Assembly: GCF_027111355.2 (NCBI RefSeq)
Contig: NZ_CP114291.2
Span: 2,790,001 to 2,854,000, forward strand
Direction of reading: 5' to 3'
Source of the DNA: Flavobacterium eburneipallidum
GTDB lineage: Bacteria; Bacteroidota; Bacteroidia; Flavobacteriales; Flavobacteriaceae
Length of the DNA stretch: 64,000 nucleotides
Each line of letters opens with the position of its first letter. The first letter of the stretch is position 1. Below, one piece after another: positions 17,819-26,556 of this stretch. Below the pieces are notes generated by a model. That model worked only from the letters and a program-made list of their open reading frames with translations. It did not search any database and had not been told where the DNA came from. Made by a program: the position numbers and the translations under genes.

Positions 17819-20251
17819 TTACTTCGAATTCAACCCTATTTTCCCGCTTTTCAATCCTTTTCCAGTAACTGTTAATTCCATTTTTCCTGCTTCGTCAGTC
17901 GACTGAACCAAGACCACTAATTTACCGCTAAATAATTTCATGGTAGGCAAATGAAATTGTTCTAATGAAGTGGCATCACCGTTGCAAGCTGCTCTGTAAG
18001 TTCCTTTTCCGCTTACGCTAAAATTCAATTGTTGCGTAGCTGTTGGACAAAGATTTCCGTTTTTATCTACTACTGAAACCGTTATATAAGACAAATCTTC
18101 TCCATTGGCTTCGAGTGTATTTCTGTCCGCTTCTAATTTTATTTGGTAAGGTTTTTCAGAAGTGTGAATACTTTCTTCGGCAACTGCTTTTCCGTCTTTA
18201 TCCAAAGCAACTACTTTAATAGTTCCGGGTTCGTATTTGACATCCATCCACATCAAACGGTATCTGTTTTGAGGTGTAGCATTATTTTTCTTTTGGATTC
18301 CCATACTTTTTCCGTTGACAAAAAGTTCGGCGCTATCATAATTGGTGTACACAAAAACAGGTGTGGTTTGTCCTTCTCTACCTTCCCAATTCCAATGTGG
18401 TAAAATATGAAGCGTTTTTGCCGTGGGATTCCAACGGCTTTTATACAAATAGAATCTGTCTTTTGGCAAACCTGCCAAATCACTGATTCCAAAATAAGAA
18501 CTTCTGGAAGGCCACATTTCGTCATAAGGCGTTGGTTCGCCCAAATAATCGAAACCTGTCCAAACAAATTCGCCAATTACCCAAGGTTTGTCATCTTGTA
18601 ACACAAAATCATCATCGGGAACATTCGACCAACTGCAATATTCTAAATCATAGGAAGACGATTGAAAATCGGGATATTGCTTGGAATGTCCTTTAACAAC
18701 TGGAAATTTGTAAACTCCACGAGAACTCACGGTCGAAGCTGTTTCGGAACCCAAAATAAATCCTTGCGGAAATTTTTTGAACGCTTCGTCGTATAAAGGC
18801 AAACGATAATTCAGTCCGGGAATATCCATTATGGCTCCAAAACCCGATTCCATTGTGGCTTTTACTTGATCCATTCCTACTGTTACAGGACGAGTTGGGT
18901 CTTCACGGTGGAAGATTTCTTGCAGCCATTTGGCTCGCTTCACGCCTTCGGCTCCATGTTGATCCGGAACTTCATTACCCGAACTCCACATCACTATTGA
19001 CGGATGATTGCGAGTCGCGTGAACCAAATTGACCACGTCTTTTTCGGCATCAGTTTTAAAAAAACGATTGTAGCCATTTTTTACTTTTGGCTTTGCCCAT
19101 TCGTCAAAACTTTCGGCTAGGAACATGAATCCCATTTCGTCACACAATTCGAGTTGTTCCAATGACGGCATGTTGTGCGAACTGCGAATGGCATCGCAAC
19201 CCATATCTTTCAAAATAGTCAACTGTCTTCGTAATGCGGCTTTGTTAATAGCTGTACCAATTGGACCCAAATCGTGGTGCAAACAAACGCCTTTGAACTT
19301 GCGTACTTTTCCATTCAAACTAAAGCCTTTGTTAGGTTCGAATTTGATGGTTCGAATGCCAAATCGTGTTGTTGTTTCATCTTTTAAAACATCACCAACA
19401 TAAATTTGAGAAACGGCTGTATAAAGATAAGGTGTTTCTGGACTCCACAATTTTGGATTTTTTACGGCTATATTTTGTTCGAATTCATTACCGAAAAGAG
19501 TTTCGGCTTTGTTTGTAGCAACTTCTTTTCCAGAAGCATCTTTGATTTTGATAACGATACGAAGATTTTCGCCAGTAACCTTGGTTTTGATATTTACTTT
19601 TGCCAAATCATCAGTAACTATTGGAGTGGTTACGAAAGTTCCCCATTGATCGATGCTTTCTTTGTTTTTGACAATCAGTTTCACCTTTCGGTACAAACCA
19701 GCGCCAGGATACCAACGGGAAGATTCACCAACATTAGAGAGATGTACTGCCAAATTATTTTTTCCATTAGCAGCGATATAATCCGTAATGTCGAAGTAAA
19801 AAAAGTTATAACCGTAGTTCCATTCGCCTACTTTTTTGCCATTCAAAAATACTTTGGGTTCGCTCATCGCTCCTTCGAAAAGCAGGATTACTTTTTTGCT
19901 TTTATCAAGATTAGGAACTGAAAATTGATTTCTATACCAAGCTTCACCGATGTAAGGCAATGCGCCAGTTCGACCCGTTTTTTCGGTGGCTACTTTTTCG
20001 CCATTTTGAACAATGGCGGTTACTTGCTTGTCGATTTCTTTGTCAAAAGGGCCGTAAATTGCCCAATCGTGTGGAACGGTGACGGATTGCCATTTGGAAT
20101 CGTTAAAGTTATTTTCGAAAGCTTTTTCGCTATTGCCTTTGGCGAATTTCCATCCTTTGTTTAGTTCGATGGTGGTTCTTTCTTGGGCATGGATCACAGC
20201 TGCGAAAACTAAAAAAGCGAGAGCTAAAAGCGTATTTTTTTTAGAATACAT
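17819..20251 (-). CDS. Beta-galactosidase, GH2 (second copy)
   Basis: I start the gene at 20251 (MYSKKNTLLALAFLVFAAVIHA), because this gives a good signal peptide. An in-frame start 30 bp further upstream would add ten polar residues. The GH2 domains follow in order: ELNKGWKFAKG, VPHDWAIYGPFD, GEAWYRNQF, the barrel start KFKGVCLHHD, the acid/base in SSGNEVPDQ near residue 426, the nucleophile in GSETAS near residue 502, and FVWTGFDYLGEP. It resembles the 778-residue GH2 at 11424-13760, but the two differ throughout, so they are paralogues with probably different linkages. It is the second gene of the rhaM operon, 44 bp after rhaM. Confidence 0.9.
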   Translation of the reverse strand: MYSKKNTLLALAFLVFAAVIHAQERTTIELNKGWKFAKGNSEKAFENNFNDSKWQSVTVPHDWAIYGPFDKEIDKQVTAIVQNGEKVATEKTGRTGALPYIGEAWYRNQFSVPNLDKSKKVILLFEGAMSEPKVFLNGKKVGEWNYGYNFFYFDITDYIAANGKNNLAVHLSNVGESSRWYPGAGLYRKVKLIVKNKESIDQWGTFVTTPIVTDDLAKVNIKTKVTGENLRIVIKIKDASGKEVATNKAETLFGNEFEQNIAVKNPKLWSPETPYLYTAVSQIYVGDVLKDETTTRFGIRTIKFEPNKGFSLNGKVRKFKGVCLHHDLGPIGTAINKAALRRQLTILKDMGCDAIRSSHNMPSLEQLELCDEMGFMFLAESFDEWAKPKVKNGYNRFFKTDAEKDVVNLVHATRNHPSIVMWSSGNEVPDQHGAEGVKRAKWLQEIFHREDPTRPVTVGMDQVKATMESGFGAIMDIPGLNYRLPLYDEAFKKFPQGFILGSETASTVSSRGVYKFPVVKGHSKQYPDFQSSSYDLEYCSWSNVPDDDFVLQDDKPWVIGEFVWTGFDYLGEPTPYDEMWPSRSSYFGISDLAGLPKDRFYLYKSRWNPTAKTLHILPHWNWEGREGQTTPVFVYTNYDSAELFVNGKSMGIQKKNNATPQNRYRLMWMDVKYEPGTIKVVALDKDGKAVAEESIHTSEKPYQIKLEADRNTLEANGEDLSYITVSVVDKNGNLCPTATQQLNFSVSGKGTYRAACNGDATSLEQFHLPTMKLFSGKLVVLVQSTDEAGKMELTVTGKGLKSGKIGLNSK

Positions 20252-20295
20252 GGTTATTTTTATTTTGCGGGATTGTATCAATAATTAGTCCAAAA

Positions 20296-20625
20296 TTAAT
20301 CCAAATGAAAAACTTCTTTCAAGCCAATAGCAACTGGTGAATTATCAGGATTGGTTTCCATAATATCGCCCATAAATGCCCACCATTTTTTGACAATTGG
20401 ATGATTCGGTAATAGGTTCTCATCAAAATCGGCACTTATTTTTTGCACTGCAAAAAGGATTAGGGTTTCTTCGTCCAAAAAGATACTGTAATCTTGAATG
20501 CCTGTTTCTGAAAGCAAACTAGCTAATTCTGGCCAAATTTCATCGTGACGTTTTTTATATTCGGCTTCAAAACCAGGTTTTAATTTCATTTTGAAGGCAT
20601 TTCTAATCGTGTTAGTTGTTGGCAT
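20296..20625 (-). CDS. rhaM: L-rhamnose mutarotase
   Basis: The 109-residue cytoplasmic protein matches the L-rhamnose mutarotase family over its full length. Landmarks are MKLKPGFEAEYKKRHDEIWPEL near the N-terminus with the conserved His and Trp, DYSIFLDEE in the middle, and the WW pair in VKKWWAFMGDIME. It interconverts alpha and beta anomers of L-rhamnose before isomerisation. It is the first gene of the six-gene minus-strand operon. This ties the operon to rhamnose release, and hence to rhamnogalacturonan rather than plain galactan. A tandem operator and a TAnnTTTG element lie about 108-152 bp upstream of the start. Confidence 0.93.
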   Translation of the reverse strand: MPTTNTIRNAFKMKLKPGFEAEYKKRHDEIWPELASLLSETGIQDYSIFLDEETLILFAVQKISADFDENLLPNHPIVKKWWAFMGDIMETNPDNSPVAIGLKEVFHLD

Positions 20626-20732
20626 TTTTTTTATTTTAAGGTTAATTAATTTGAGTTTATTTTGATGAAAGTAATGCTACATTCGAACTTTTTTTACTCC
20701 AAATTTAGGCTTTTGGAACAATAGTTTTGTTT

Positions 20733-20740
20733 CAAATTTA
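20733..20740 (-). promoter_or_regulatory. TAnnTTTG promoter element of the rhaM operon
   Basis: On the minus strand this reads TAAATTTG, which fits the -7 consensus of Flavobacteriia. There is no TTTG at the usual -33 position. Instead the tandem operator at 20759-20777 occupies that place, 18 nt away, as expected for an activator-dependent promoter. Confidence 0.65.
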
Positions 20741-20758
20741 TCCATTTATTATTCCAAT

Positions 20759-20777
20759 ACTGTCCTGTGCTATACTG
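20759..20777 (-). promoter_or_regulatory. Tandem-repeat operator, copy 1 (rhaM operon)
   Basis: On the minus strand the site reads CAGTATA-GCA-CAGGACA-GT, two direct half-sites 10 bp apart. The same arrangement is found at 24592-24610 and 29078-29096, each upstream of another minus-strand gene of the cluster. Direct half-sites one helical turn apart fit an AraC-type DNA-binding domain such as that of hybrid two-component regulators. The regulator gene is not in the window. Confidence 0.72.
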
Positions 20778-20792
20778 CCAGTTAGACCTACA

Positions 20793-20830
20793 AAAAAAGA
20801 GGATTTACAAAATTGCAAATCCTCTTTTTA
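20793..20830 (-). terminator. Rho-independent terminator of the PL11 gene
   Basis: AAAAGAGGATTT pairs with AAATCCTCTTTT around a short loop, 16 bp after the PL11 stop codon, with a T-run on the minus strand. It separates the PL11 unit from the rhaM operon. Confidence 0.85.
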
Positions 20831-20845
20831 AAAATTAGAATTGGA

Positions 20846-23800
20846 TTATTTTTCAAGAACCAATTTCATTGTTTTTACACCATCTTTACTAGTCACTTTT
20901 AGCAAATAAACCCCAGCAGCATTGTTTGGAATATTCAATGCAAAAGTTTGTTTGCCCTCGTTAAGTGCTACTTCTTTTTGTAAAACAACTTGTCCGTTGA
21001 TATTGCTGACAGCAATACTAGCTTTGTCAGATTGGTAACCATTTAATTCAACTGTAAACTGTCCAGCAGATGGATTTGGATAGACCATTACATCCGAAGT
21101 AACTGAAATTGTTGGCTTGTTGATACCTAAATTAGAGCTGTCTTGAATCACTACATTTGGCACTGGAGCAGGAGCCATATCATACCCCAAGAAAAAACTT
21201 GGATGTGGTGGCTGGTTGTAAGCTGAATTCTGCCAAGCAATTGCTGTACGGTATTGTGGATCGTGCATTAAAGTATAAATTCTTTTATCTGTTATAATAT
21301 TAGTTGTAAAAAGAATTAAAGCAGTATTATCAGCGCGACGAAGCAAAATTTCTTCTCTCCAATCTCCTAAAATATCACCAGTTAGTGCTTGATTTTTTTT
21401 CGTATCATTATTAGAGGCAACAGGTGCAGCATTGTATATGGTAAACAAACGACCTAATGTTTTTGTTGTAGGATTCCATTTGTCCATGATAGTTCCGTCT
21501 AGTAATTCACGACCTAAATCACCATCCCACCATACTGCACTATTTACTGCTTGGCTACCTCCAGTTGGTTTAGCTGTACCAATTAAACCATCTTGCACGT
21601 TATAGAAATTACCTGCAGAACTCCACATTTCATATCCTCTGTGATTGGGATCAACATCGGCGGCTAAAGCACGACCAACGTCACCAGTTGTAACAGCTCC
21701 AAAAATCATTTTTCCTGTTTTCGCATCATTCAATCGGATTCCGTAAGGACTGTATTGCCCTTCCGATTCCAAACATTGCCAGATTTCTTGACCTGGACGG
21801 TCTGGATCCATGTCGGACATGTGTAACGCATCTCCGTGACCTTGACCATACGTCCAAAGGCGTTTTCCATCGTCGTTGATAGCACTTGATCCATTGATGA
21901 TTTCATCTTTTCCATCGCCATCTACATCGCCAATAGTCATTTGGTGATTTCCTTGGCTAGATAAAGCATTATTTCCTGGATTAGTAGCGTCTTTGCTATC
22001 AAAAATCCAACGCAATGTCAATTGTCCGTTGCGCCAATCGTAAGCTGCACGCATTAATTTGTCATAATAGCCACGACCTACAACAATACTTGGACGAGCT
22101 CCATCTAAATAAGCCACCGCAGACACAAAACGATCCTGACGATTCCCATAATTATCTCCCCAATCAATTGTATTAGCTCTAGCTGGTTGATAAGGAACAG
22201 TCGCCATAGCAGCTCCAGTTAAACCATTGAAAACCGTCAAGAATTCAGGTCCTTGTTGTACCCAACCACCCGTATTTCTGTAATCTACAGTAGCGTTACC
22301 GATAACAGTTCCTACACCGTCAATGGTTCCGTCGGCTGTTTTTAGAATGATTTCGGCTTTTCCGTCTCCATCAAAATCATACACCATAAAAGGGTTGAAA
22401 TGTGGACCAGCATTCATATTTTTACCCAAATTGATACGCCACAAACGAGTTCCATTCAATTTGTAACAATCAAAAATGGCATCTCCAGAATAACCTCCTC
22501 CGTTATGATTCAAAGCAGAAGGATCCCATTTCAAGATAATTTCATATTCGCCATCGCCATCTACATCACCTACACTGGCATCATTGGCAGAATACGTATA
22601 AGCTGTTCCATCTGGAATTGTTCCTCCAGGTGGAATTTGCAACGGAATCGACAATTGATTGTTTGCCCAAACCGAAACTGGAGTTGTAGCAGTTCCTTCA
22701 GTTCCGTTTATTAGAGTTTTTATACTATAAGTTCCGTTGGTTGTTATGTTATCAATATAATTAGTCGATGCTGTAATAGGTGTAGTATTAATTTTTATAT
22801 TATCTCTATAAATATTAAAAGCAATAGTAGCAGGATCGTTCCCTAGCAAACGCCAGCTAACAAACACTTCGTTACTTGATTTACGCAAGGCTACTACTCC
22901 TCTATTCAAGAATTCTACTTGTTTAGGTGTAGTTACCACTGCATCAGGCAATGCCAAAGTGTTCACTCTTACATTTGACCCATAAGTAGTACTTGTTCCG
23001 CCACCATTGATAGCATAAGCTCTAACGTAATACATAGTTGCTGGAGTCAGTCCTGGAATACTTACAGTATAATTTCCTATTCCGGCTGTACTCGCTATCA
23101 CTTTAGTATTCGCAATTGTTGGATTATTACCCAAACCGTAAACAACTCCTCTTTCAATAATGGCTGTTCCCCCATCGGAAGTGATATCGCCTCCTGCATC
23201 TACAGTGGTTGAAGTAATATTAGTTACCGCATTTGTTGTTATAACTGCTGGTGGCGGTGCTGGAGCATATTTGCGAACCACTGGAGTTGAAATGCTAGCA
23301 GAGTTCGTTTTAGTGTAAACTACATAAGGATACTCGCTTCCTAAAGCAATGGTTAAATTACCTGTATTATTTTCTATACCAGTTGTTGTCACGCTTGGAT
23401 CTTTCATTTCAGTCCAAGTAGTTGCACCAGCGATTTGTTTGAATACACGTGCAGAATAGGTTGCAGTACTTGATACATTATCTATAAAAGAACAGTATAA
23501 ATTATTTGAAACATCTTTTATCAAACTTAAACTTGGGGAATCTCTAGAACCTATTCGTGTTGTAGAACTCCAAGTAGCTGCAGTTTTATTATAAACTACA
23601 GATGTAGCACGATTACCGTCTCCAATATTAAAAAAAGCGATTGATAAATTATTAGCTGAATTCAAAACCATGCTAGTATGTCTAACACCCGCTGTTACTG
23701 ATGAAGTTGTAGCAGGTGTCCAAGTGCCTGAATTAAAAGTGTACAAAGTCATTGTACCATTATTGGGAAGACTTGCAAAATTAGATATATTACAAAAAAC

Positions 23801-24493
23801 CAACCACGGAACATCAGCTTCATCTAAAACCAAACTAACTCCAATGGCGTTCAAACTTGCATTAACTGGTCCAGATCCGATTGTAACCCATGTATTTCCA
23901 TCAAACTTTTTTACGAAAGGAATCAATGTGGCATTATCACCATAAGCGATATATGGATTATTATCAGAGTCAAAAGTCAAAGAACATCGAGGTGAAGAAG
24001 AAAATCCACCATTGATTGTAGGATTTACATTCCCTGTAGAAACGTACAGATTATTAACATCATTGTTTAATGGTTCCCATGTATCAGTTTCAGAATTATA
24101 TTTTTTTACGGCTAGTTTATTACCATTTCCAGCATCGACATAAGTCACATAAAACTGATTGATTTTATCCAATACAATTCTAGAATACGTAAGATTGGTT
24201 CCAATATCGTTACCGAATTGTTCCCAAACTCCTGTAGTAGCATTTCTTTTCTTTACTTTGACAACAGGTCCGGTTCCTTCTCTTAAAACCACATAAGGAA
24301 CATCGTTCAAAACCGCAATAGAAGTGTAAGTAGATGCCACAGCTGACACTTCCGACTCACTTCCTAAAAGATTCCAGTTCTGGGCAAAAGTGCTTGAACT
24401 AGTACAAAAACTTAAAATTACGACAAGCGTAATTCTAAAAAGAGTCTTCCTAAAACCTGAAGATACAGACTCAAAAAGTAGTTGTTTTTTCAT
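20846..24493 (-). CDS. Rhamnogalacturonan lyase, PL11, multidomain, T9SS-secreted
   Basis: I place the start at 24493 (MKKQLLFES). An in-frame start 24 bp upstream is also possible. After a long signal peptide ending at SSTFAQ, residues about 40-415 form a repetitive domain that looks like a beta-propeller. The same domain opens the neighbouring gene at 26557-28932. A fibronectin-III-like domain (APAPPPAVITTNAVTN onward) spans about 420-515. The PL11 catalytic domain runs from about 520 (VEFLNRGVVALRK) to 1115 and includes VSWRLLGNDP, GDVDGDGEYEIILKWDPS, WGDNYGNRQDRFV and GDVDGDGKDEI calcium-binding loops. The last 85 residues (VMVYPNPSAG onward) are a type A T9SS sorting domain. The enzyme cleaves the rhamnogalacturonan-I backbone outside the cell. 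Confidence 0.93.
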   Translation of the reverse strand: MKKQLLFESVSSGFRKTLFRITLVVILSFCTSSSTFAQNWNLLGSESEVSAVASTYTSIAVLNDVPYVVLREGTGPVVKVKKRNATTGVWEQFGNDIGTNLTYSRIVLDKINQFYVTYVDAGNGNKLAVKKYNSETDTWEPLNNDVNNLYVSTGNVNPTINGGFSSSPRCSLTFDSDNNPYIAYGDNATLIPFVKKFDGNTWVTIGSGPVNASLNAIGVSLVLDEADVPWLVFCNISNFASLPNNGTMTLYTFNSGTWTPATTSSVTAGVRHTSMVLNSANNLSIAFFNIGDGNRATSVVYNKTAATWSSTTRIGSRDSPSLSLIKDVSNNLYCSFIDNVSSTATYSARVFKQIAGATTWTEMKDPSVTTTGIENNTGNLTIALGSEYPYVVYTKTNSASISTPVVRKYAPAPPPAVITTNAVTNITSTTVDAGGDITSDGGTAIIERGVVYGLGNNPTIANTKVIASTAGIGNYTVSIPGLTPATMYYVRAYAINGGGTSTTYGSNVRVNTLALPDAVVTTPKQVEFLNRGVVALRKSSNEVFVSWRLLGNDPATIAFNIYRDNIKINTTPITASTNYIDNITTNGTYSIKTLINGTEGTATTPVSVWANNQLSIPLQIPPGGTIPDGTAYTYSANDASVGDVDGDGEYEIILKWDPSALNHNGGGYSGDAIFDCYKLNGTRLWRINLGKNMNAGPHFNPFMVYDFDGDGKAEIILKTADGTIDGVGTVIGNATVDYRNTGGWVQQGPEFLTVFNGLTGAAMATVPYQPARANTIDWGDNYGNRQDRFVSAVAYLDGARPSIVVGRGYYDKLMRAAYDWRNGQLTLRWIFDSKDATNPGNNALSSQGNHQMTIGDVDGDGKDEIINGSSAINDDGKRLWTYGQGHGDALHMSDMDPDRPGQEIWQCLESEGQYSPYGIRLNDAKTGKMIFGAVTTGDVGRALAADVDPNHRGYEMWSSAGNFYNVQDGLIGTAKPTGGSQAVNSAVWWDGDLGRELLDGTIMDKWNPTTKTLGRLFTIYNAAPVASNNDTKKNQALTGDILGDWREEILLRRADNTALILFTTNIITDKRIYTLMHDPQYRTAIAWQNSAYNQPPHPSFFLGYDMAPAPVPNVVIQDSSNLGINKPTISVTSDVMVYPNPSAGQFTVELNGYQSDKASIAVSNINGQVVLQKEVALNEGKQTFALNIPNNAAGVYLLKVTSKDGVKTMKLVLEK

Positions 24494-24565
24494 AAAATAA
24501 ATATTTGGTCTCTCCATTCTTGAATCTCAAAATTTCTCCAGAATGAATTTATTAAGTTTGTGTTT

Positions 24566-24573
24566 CAAATTTA
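24566..24573 (-). promoter_or_regulatory. TAnnTTTG promoter element of the PL11 gene
   Basis: The minus strand reads TAAATTTG here, 18 nt downstream of the tandem operator, exactly the spacing seen at the rhaM promoter. The shared flank TTTCAAATTTAT on the plus strand at both sites supports a common promoter design. Confidence 0.65.
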
Positions 24574-24591
24574 TTAGGTTACTAATCGAAT

Positions 24592-24610
24592 AGTGTCCTG
24601 CTCTACCCTG
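24592..24610 (-). promoter_or_regulatory. Tandem-repeat operator, copy 2 (PL11 gene)
   Basis: On the minus strand the site reads CAGGGTA-GAG-CAGGACA-CT, with half-sites 10 bp apart. It lies 75 bp upstream of the first possible PL11 start and matches the sites at 20759 and 29078. Confidence 0.72.
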
Positions 24611-24830
24611 CTAGTTTTCTGTAAACTAGATTTTTAGCCTAATCAAAAACCATTTTATGATTACTAATTATTTGAAATCTAACACTTTACAATTTTAACT
24701 TTAATTTTATATTTTATATAATTAATTTGTGATGAATTTTATAATTATGAAAATTAGTACTATTTTTTTCAAGTTATTAGCAATAAAAAAGCAAAAACAA
24801 TATTATATCCAAACAGAATCGTCAAAGCAC

Positions 24831-24870
24831 AAAAAAGCCTGTTTAAAAATTTGAAATTTAAACAGGCTTT
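24831..24870 (-). terminator. Rho-independent terminator of the acetylesterase gene
   Basis: AAAGCCTGTTTA pairs with TAAACAGGCTTT, with a T-run on the minus strand. It lies 22 bp after the stop of the SASA-type gene. Confidence 0.87.
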
Positions 24871-24891
24871 AAAAACAAAAAAATAATCAAA

Positions 24892-26406
24892 TTACTCCCA
24901 ATCATCCGTTCTAAAAGGGGAAGCGGGTAAATTTTCAGTATTGAATAAATTAGGTTCTGGAATCGGTCTCCAAGCAAAACGAACGGCTACTGGATGTTTC
25001 ACTTTTGTCGAAAAAACTAGAATTGTTTTTCCATCAATTTTAGCATCGGCTGGATAAAACACTTTGTCTTCGCCTGCTATTTCAAATTCTTTTAAATTCT
25101 CGGTTGTTTTTTTAAATCCAGAATCAGCATAATCAAAGAATAATTGCACTCGATTATTTTTAATTTTCAGATGATTGTAAATTGGTCCTGAATACACCAA
25201 TTTGTTTTCATTATAAGTTTTAGCTCTTGCTATCAAAGCCAATCGATGCCCTACCGTTTGCTTGTCTATTGGATGAATATTGGTGGCGTTTCCAACATCA
25301 GTAGTAACCACCATTCCGCTATTTGGAATCGTTTTCAAAGACAGCAATTGTGCTTCTCTAATGGCTGCATTTTGTCCTTTATGAGGCGTAATTTGTACAT
25401 AATAAAACGGAAAATCACCTTGTTTCCAATCGCTTCTCCAGTTTTTGACCATCGCTGGAAAAAGGGTTTGATACAATTTAGCTTGTTCGGCATTGCTTTC
25501 TCCTTGATACCAAATTACTCCTTTCATCGTGTAATTAATCAACGGATACAACATCGCATTGTACAACACATAAGACGTTTTATTATCTTCTTTTTTAGGT
25601 TTTTTTACCTCACTTTTAGATAAATCATTGTTATTAGCCAGACGTTCTTTTTTTAAATCTGCATAATATTTTTCCAGCTTTTCTTGATGCAGTTTTTCAT
25701 TCTTGGCATCGGTTTCTAGGATGGATAAAAAATCTGGATTTCCTTCTAAAACAGATTGCGAAGTCCAAGCTTCGGCTTTAGTTCCGCCCCAAGAAGTCGA
25801 AATCAAACCAATAGGAACATTCAGCTTTTGGTACAAATCTCTTCCAAAGAAATACGCCACAGCCGAAAAAGTATCTACCGATTTTGGGGAACACTCTTGC
25901 CAATTTCCTGTAACATCATCCAAAGGTTTTGGCGAAGATTTGGTCAAAACGGTAAAAATTCTAATATTCGGAAAATTGGCATTCTTTACCTCTTCTTCAT
26001 AATTCTTAACGCCTGTTTTCCAAGTTCCCTCTTGCTTTCCTACTGGAAAAAACATATTCGACTGACCCGAACAAACCCAAACTTCGCCAATGAGGATGTT
26101 TTTCAGCACAATTGTATTGAATGCTTCGATAGCAATAGTCTGTTTTTTTTCGCTTCCTTGAGGTGTATTTACGGCTACTTTCCAATTACCTTCTGGACTA
26201 GCCGTAGTTTCTACAGGCACATTTTGCCAACTCAATTGAATGCTTATTTTTTCGTTTGGTGCTGCCCATCCCCAAAGGTTCACTTTTGCATTTTGTTGCA
26301 AAACCATATTATCGCCCACAAGAGCTGGTAGTTTTACTTGGGCAATAGTTGCTGATTGTATTCCTAAAACCAAGATAAGAAGTAGCAGTTTTTGCATGTA
26401 TTTCAT
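24892..26406 (-). CDS. Sialate O-acetylesterase-like carbohydrate esterase (SASA family)
   Basis: The 504-residue exported protein has a signal peptide (LLLILVLGIQSATIAQ). It belongs to the SASA/SGNH esterase group. It has an N-terminal Ig-like part (GDNMVLQQNAKVNLWGWA), the nucleophile serine in VWVCSGQSNM near residue 118, TSWGGTKAEAW near 210, GVIWYQGESNA near 305, and the Asp/His region TDVGNATNIHPIDKQTVGHRLA near 380. The family name comes from sialate esterases. In this pectin cluster a role in removing acetyl groups from rhamnogalacturonan or its oligosaccharides is more plausible. That is an inference from neighbours, not from the sequence. No copy of the shared operator precedes this gene. 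Confidence 0.85.
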   Translation of the reverse strand: MKYMQKLLLLILVLGIQSATIAQVKLPALVGDNMVLQQNAKVNLWGWAAPNEKISIQLSWQNVPVETTASPEGNWKVAVNTPQGSEKKQTIAIEAFNTIVLKNILIGEVWVCSGQSNMFFPVGKQEGTWKTGVKNYEEEVKNANFPNIRIFTVLTKSSPKPLDDVTGNWQECSPKSVDTFSAVAYFFGRDLYQKLNVPIGLISTSWGGTKAEAWTSQSVLEGNPDFLSILETDAKNEKLHQEKLEKYYADLKKERLANNNDLSKSEVKKPKKEDNKTSYVLYNAMLYPLINYTMKGVIWYQGESNAEQAKLYQTLFPAMVKNWRSDWKQGDFPFYYVQITPHKGQNAAIREAQLLSLKTIPNSGMVVTTDVGNATNIHPIDKQTVGHRLALIARAKTYNENKLVYSGPIYNHLKIKNNRVQLFFDYADSGFKKTTENLKEFEIAGEDKVFYPADAKIDGKTILVFSTKVKHPVAVRFAWRPIPEPNLFNTENLPASPFRTDDWE

Positions 26407-26473
26407 TTGAAATCAATTTTTATGTTTAAAAGTTAAATGTAAAAGAGTTGAAAATGTAAACAAAAATAAATCA

Positions 26474-26503
26474 AAAAAAATCCCGAAATACATCGGGATT
26501 TTT
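26474..26503 (-). terminator. Rho-independent terminator after the propeller/T9SS gene
   Basis: AAAAATCCCGA pairs with TCGGGATTTTT around a short loop, with a run of A on the plus strand giving a T-run on the minus strand. It makes the acetylesterase gene a separate unit or one served by read-through. Confidence 0.85.
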
Positions 26504-26556
26504 AATCTAAATATTTAATTAAATAGCTTTTAAACTATCTTCATATTGAAAACAAT

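Larger units (their letters stand above)
24518..24891. other. Intergenic region between PL11 and acetylesterase genes
   Basis: This 374-bp stretch holds the PL11 promoter and operator (24566-24610) and the terminator of the acetylesterase gene (24831-24870). The AT-rich middle, about 24630-24780, shows no open reading frame or repeat that I can support. Confidence 0.7.
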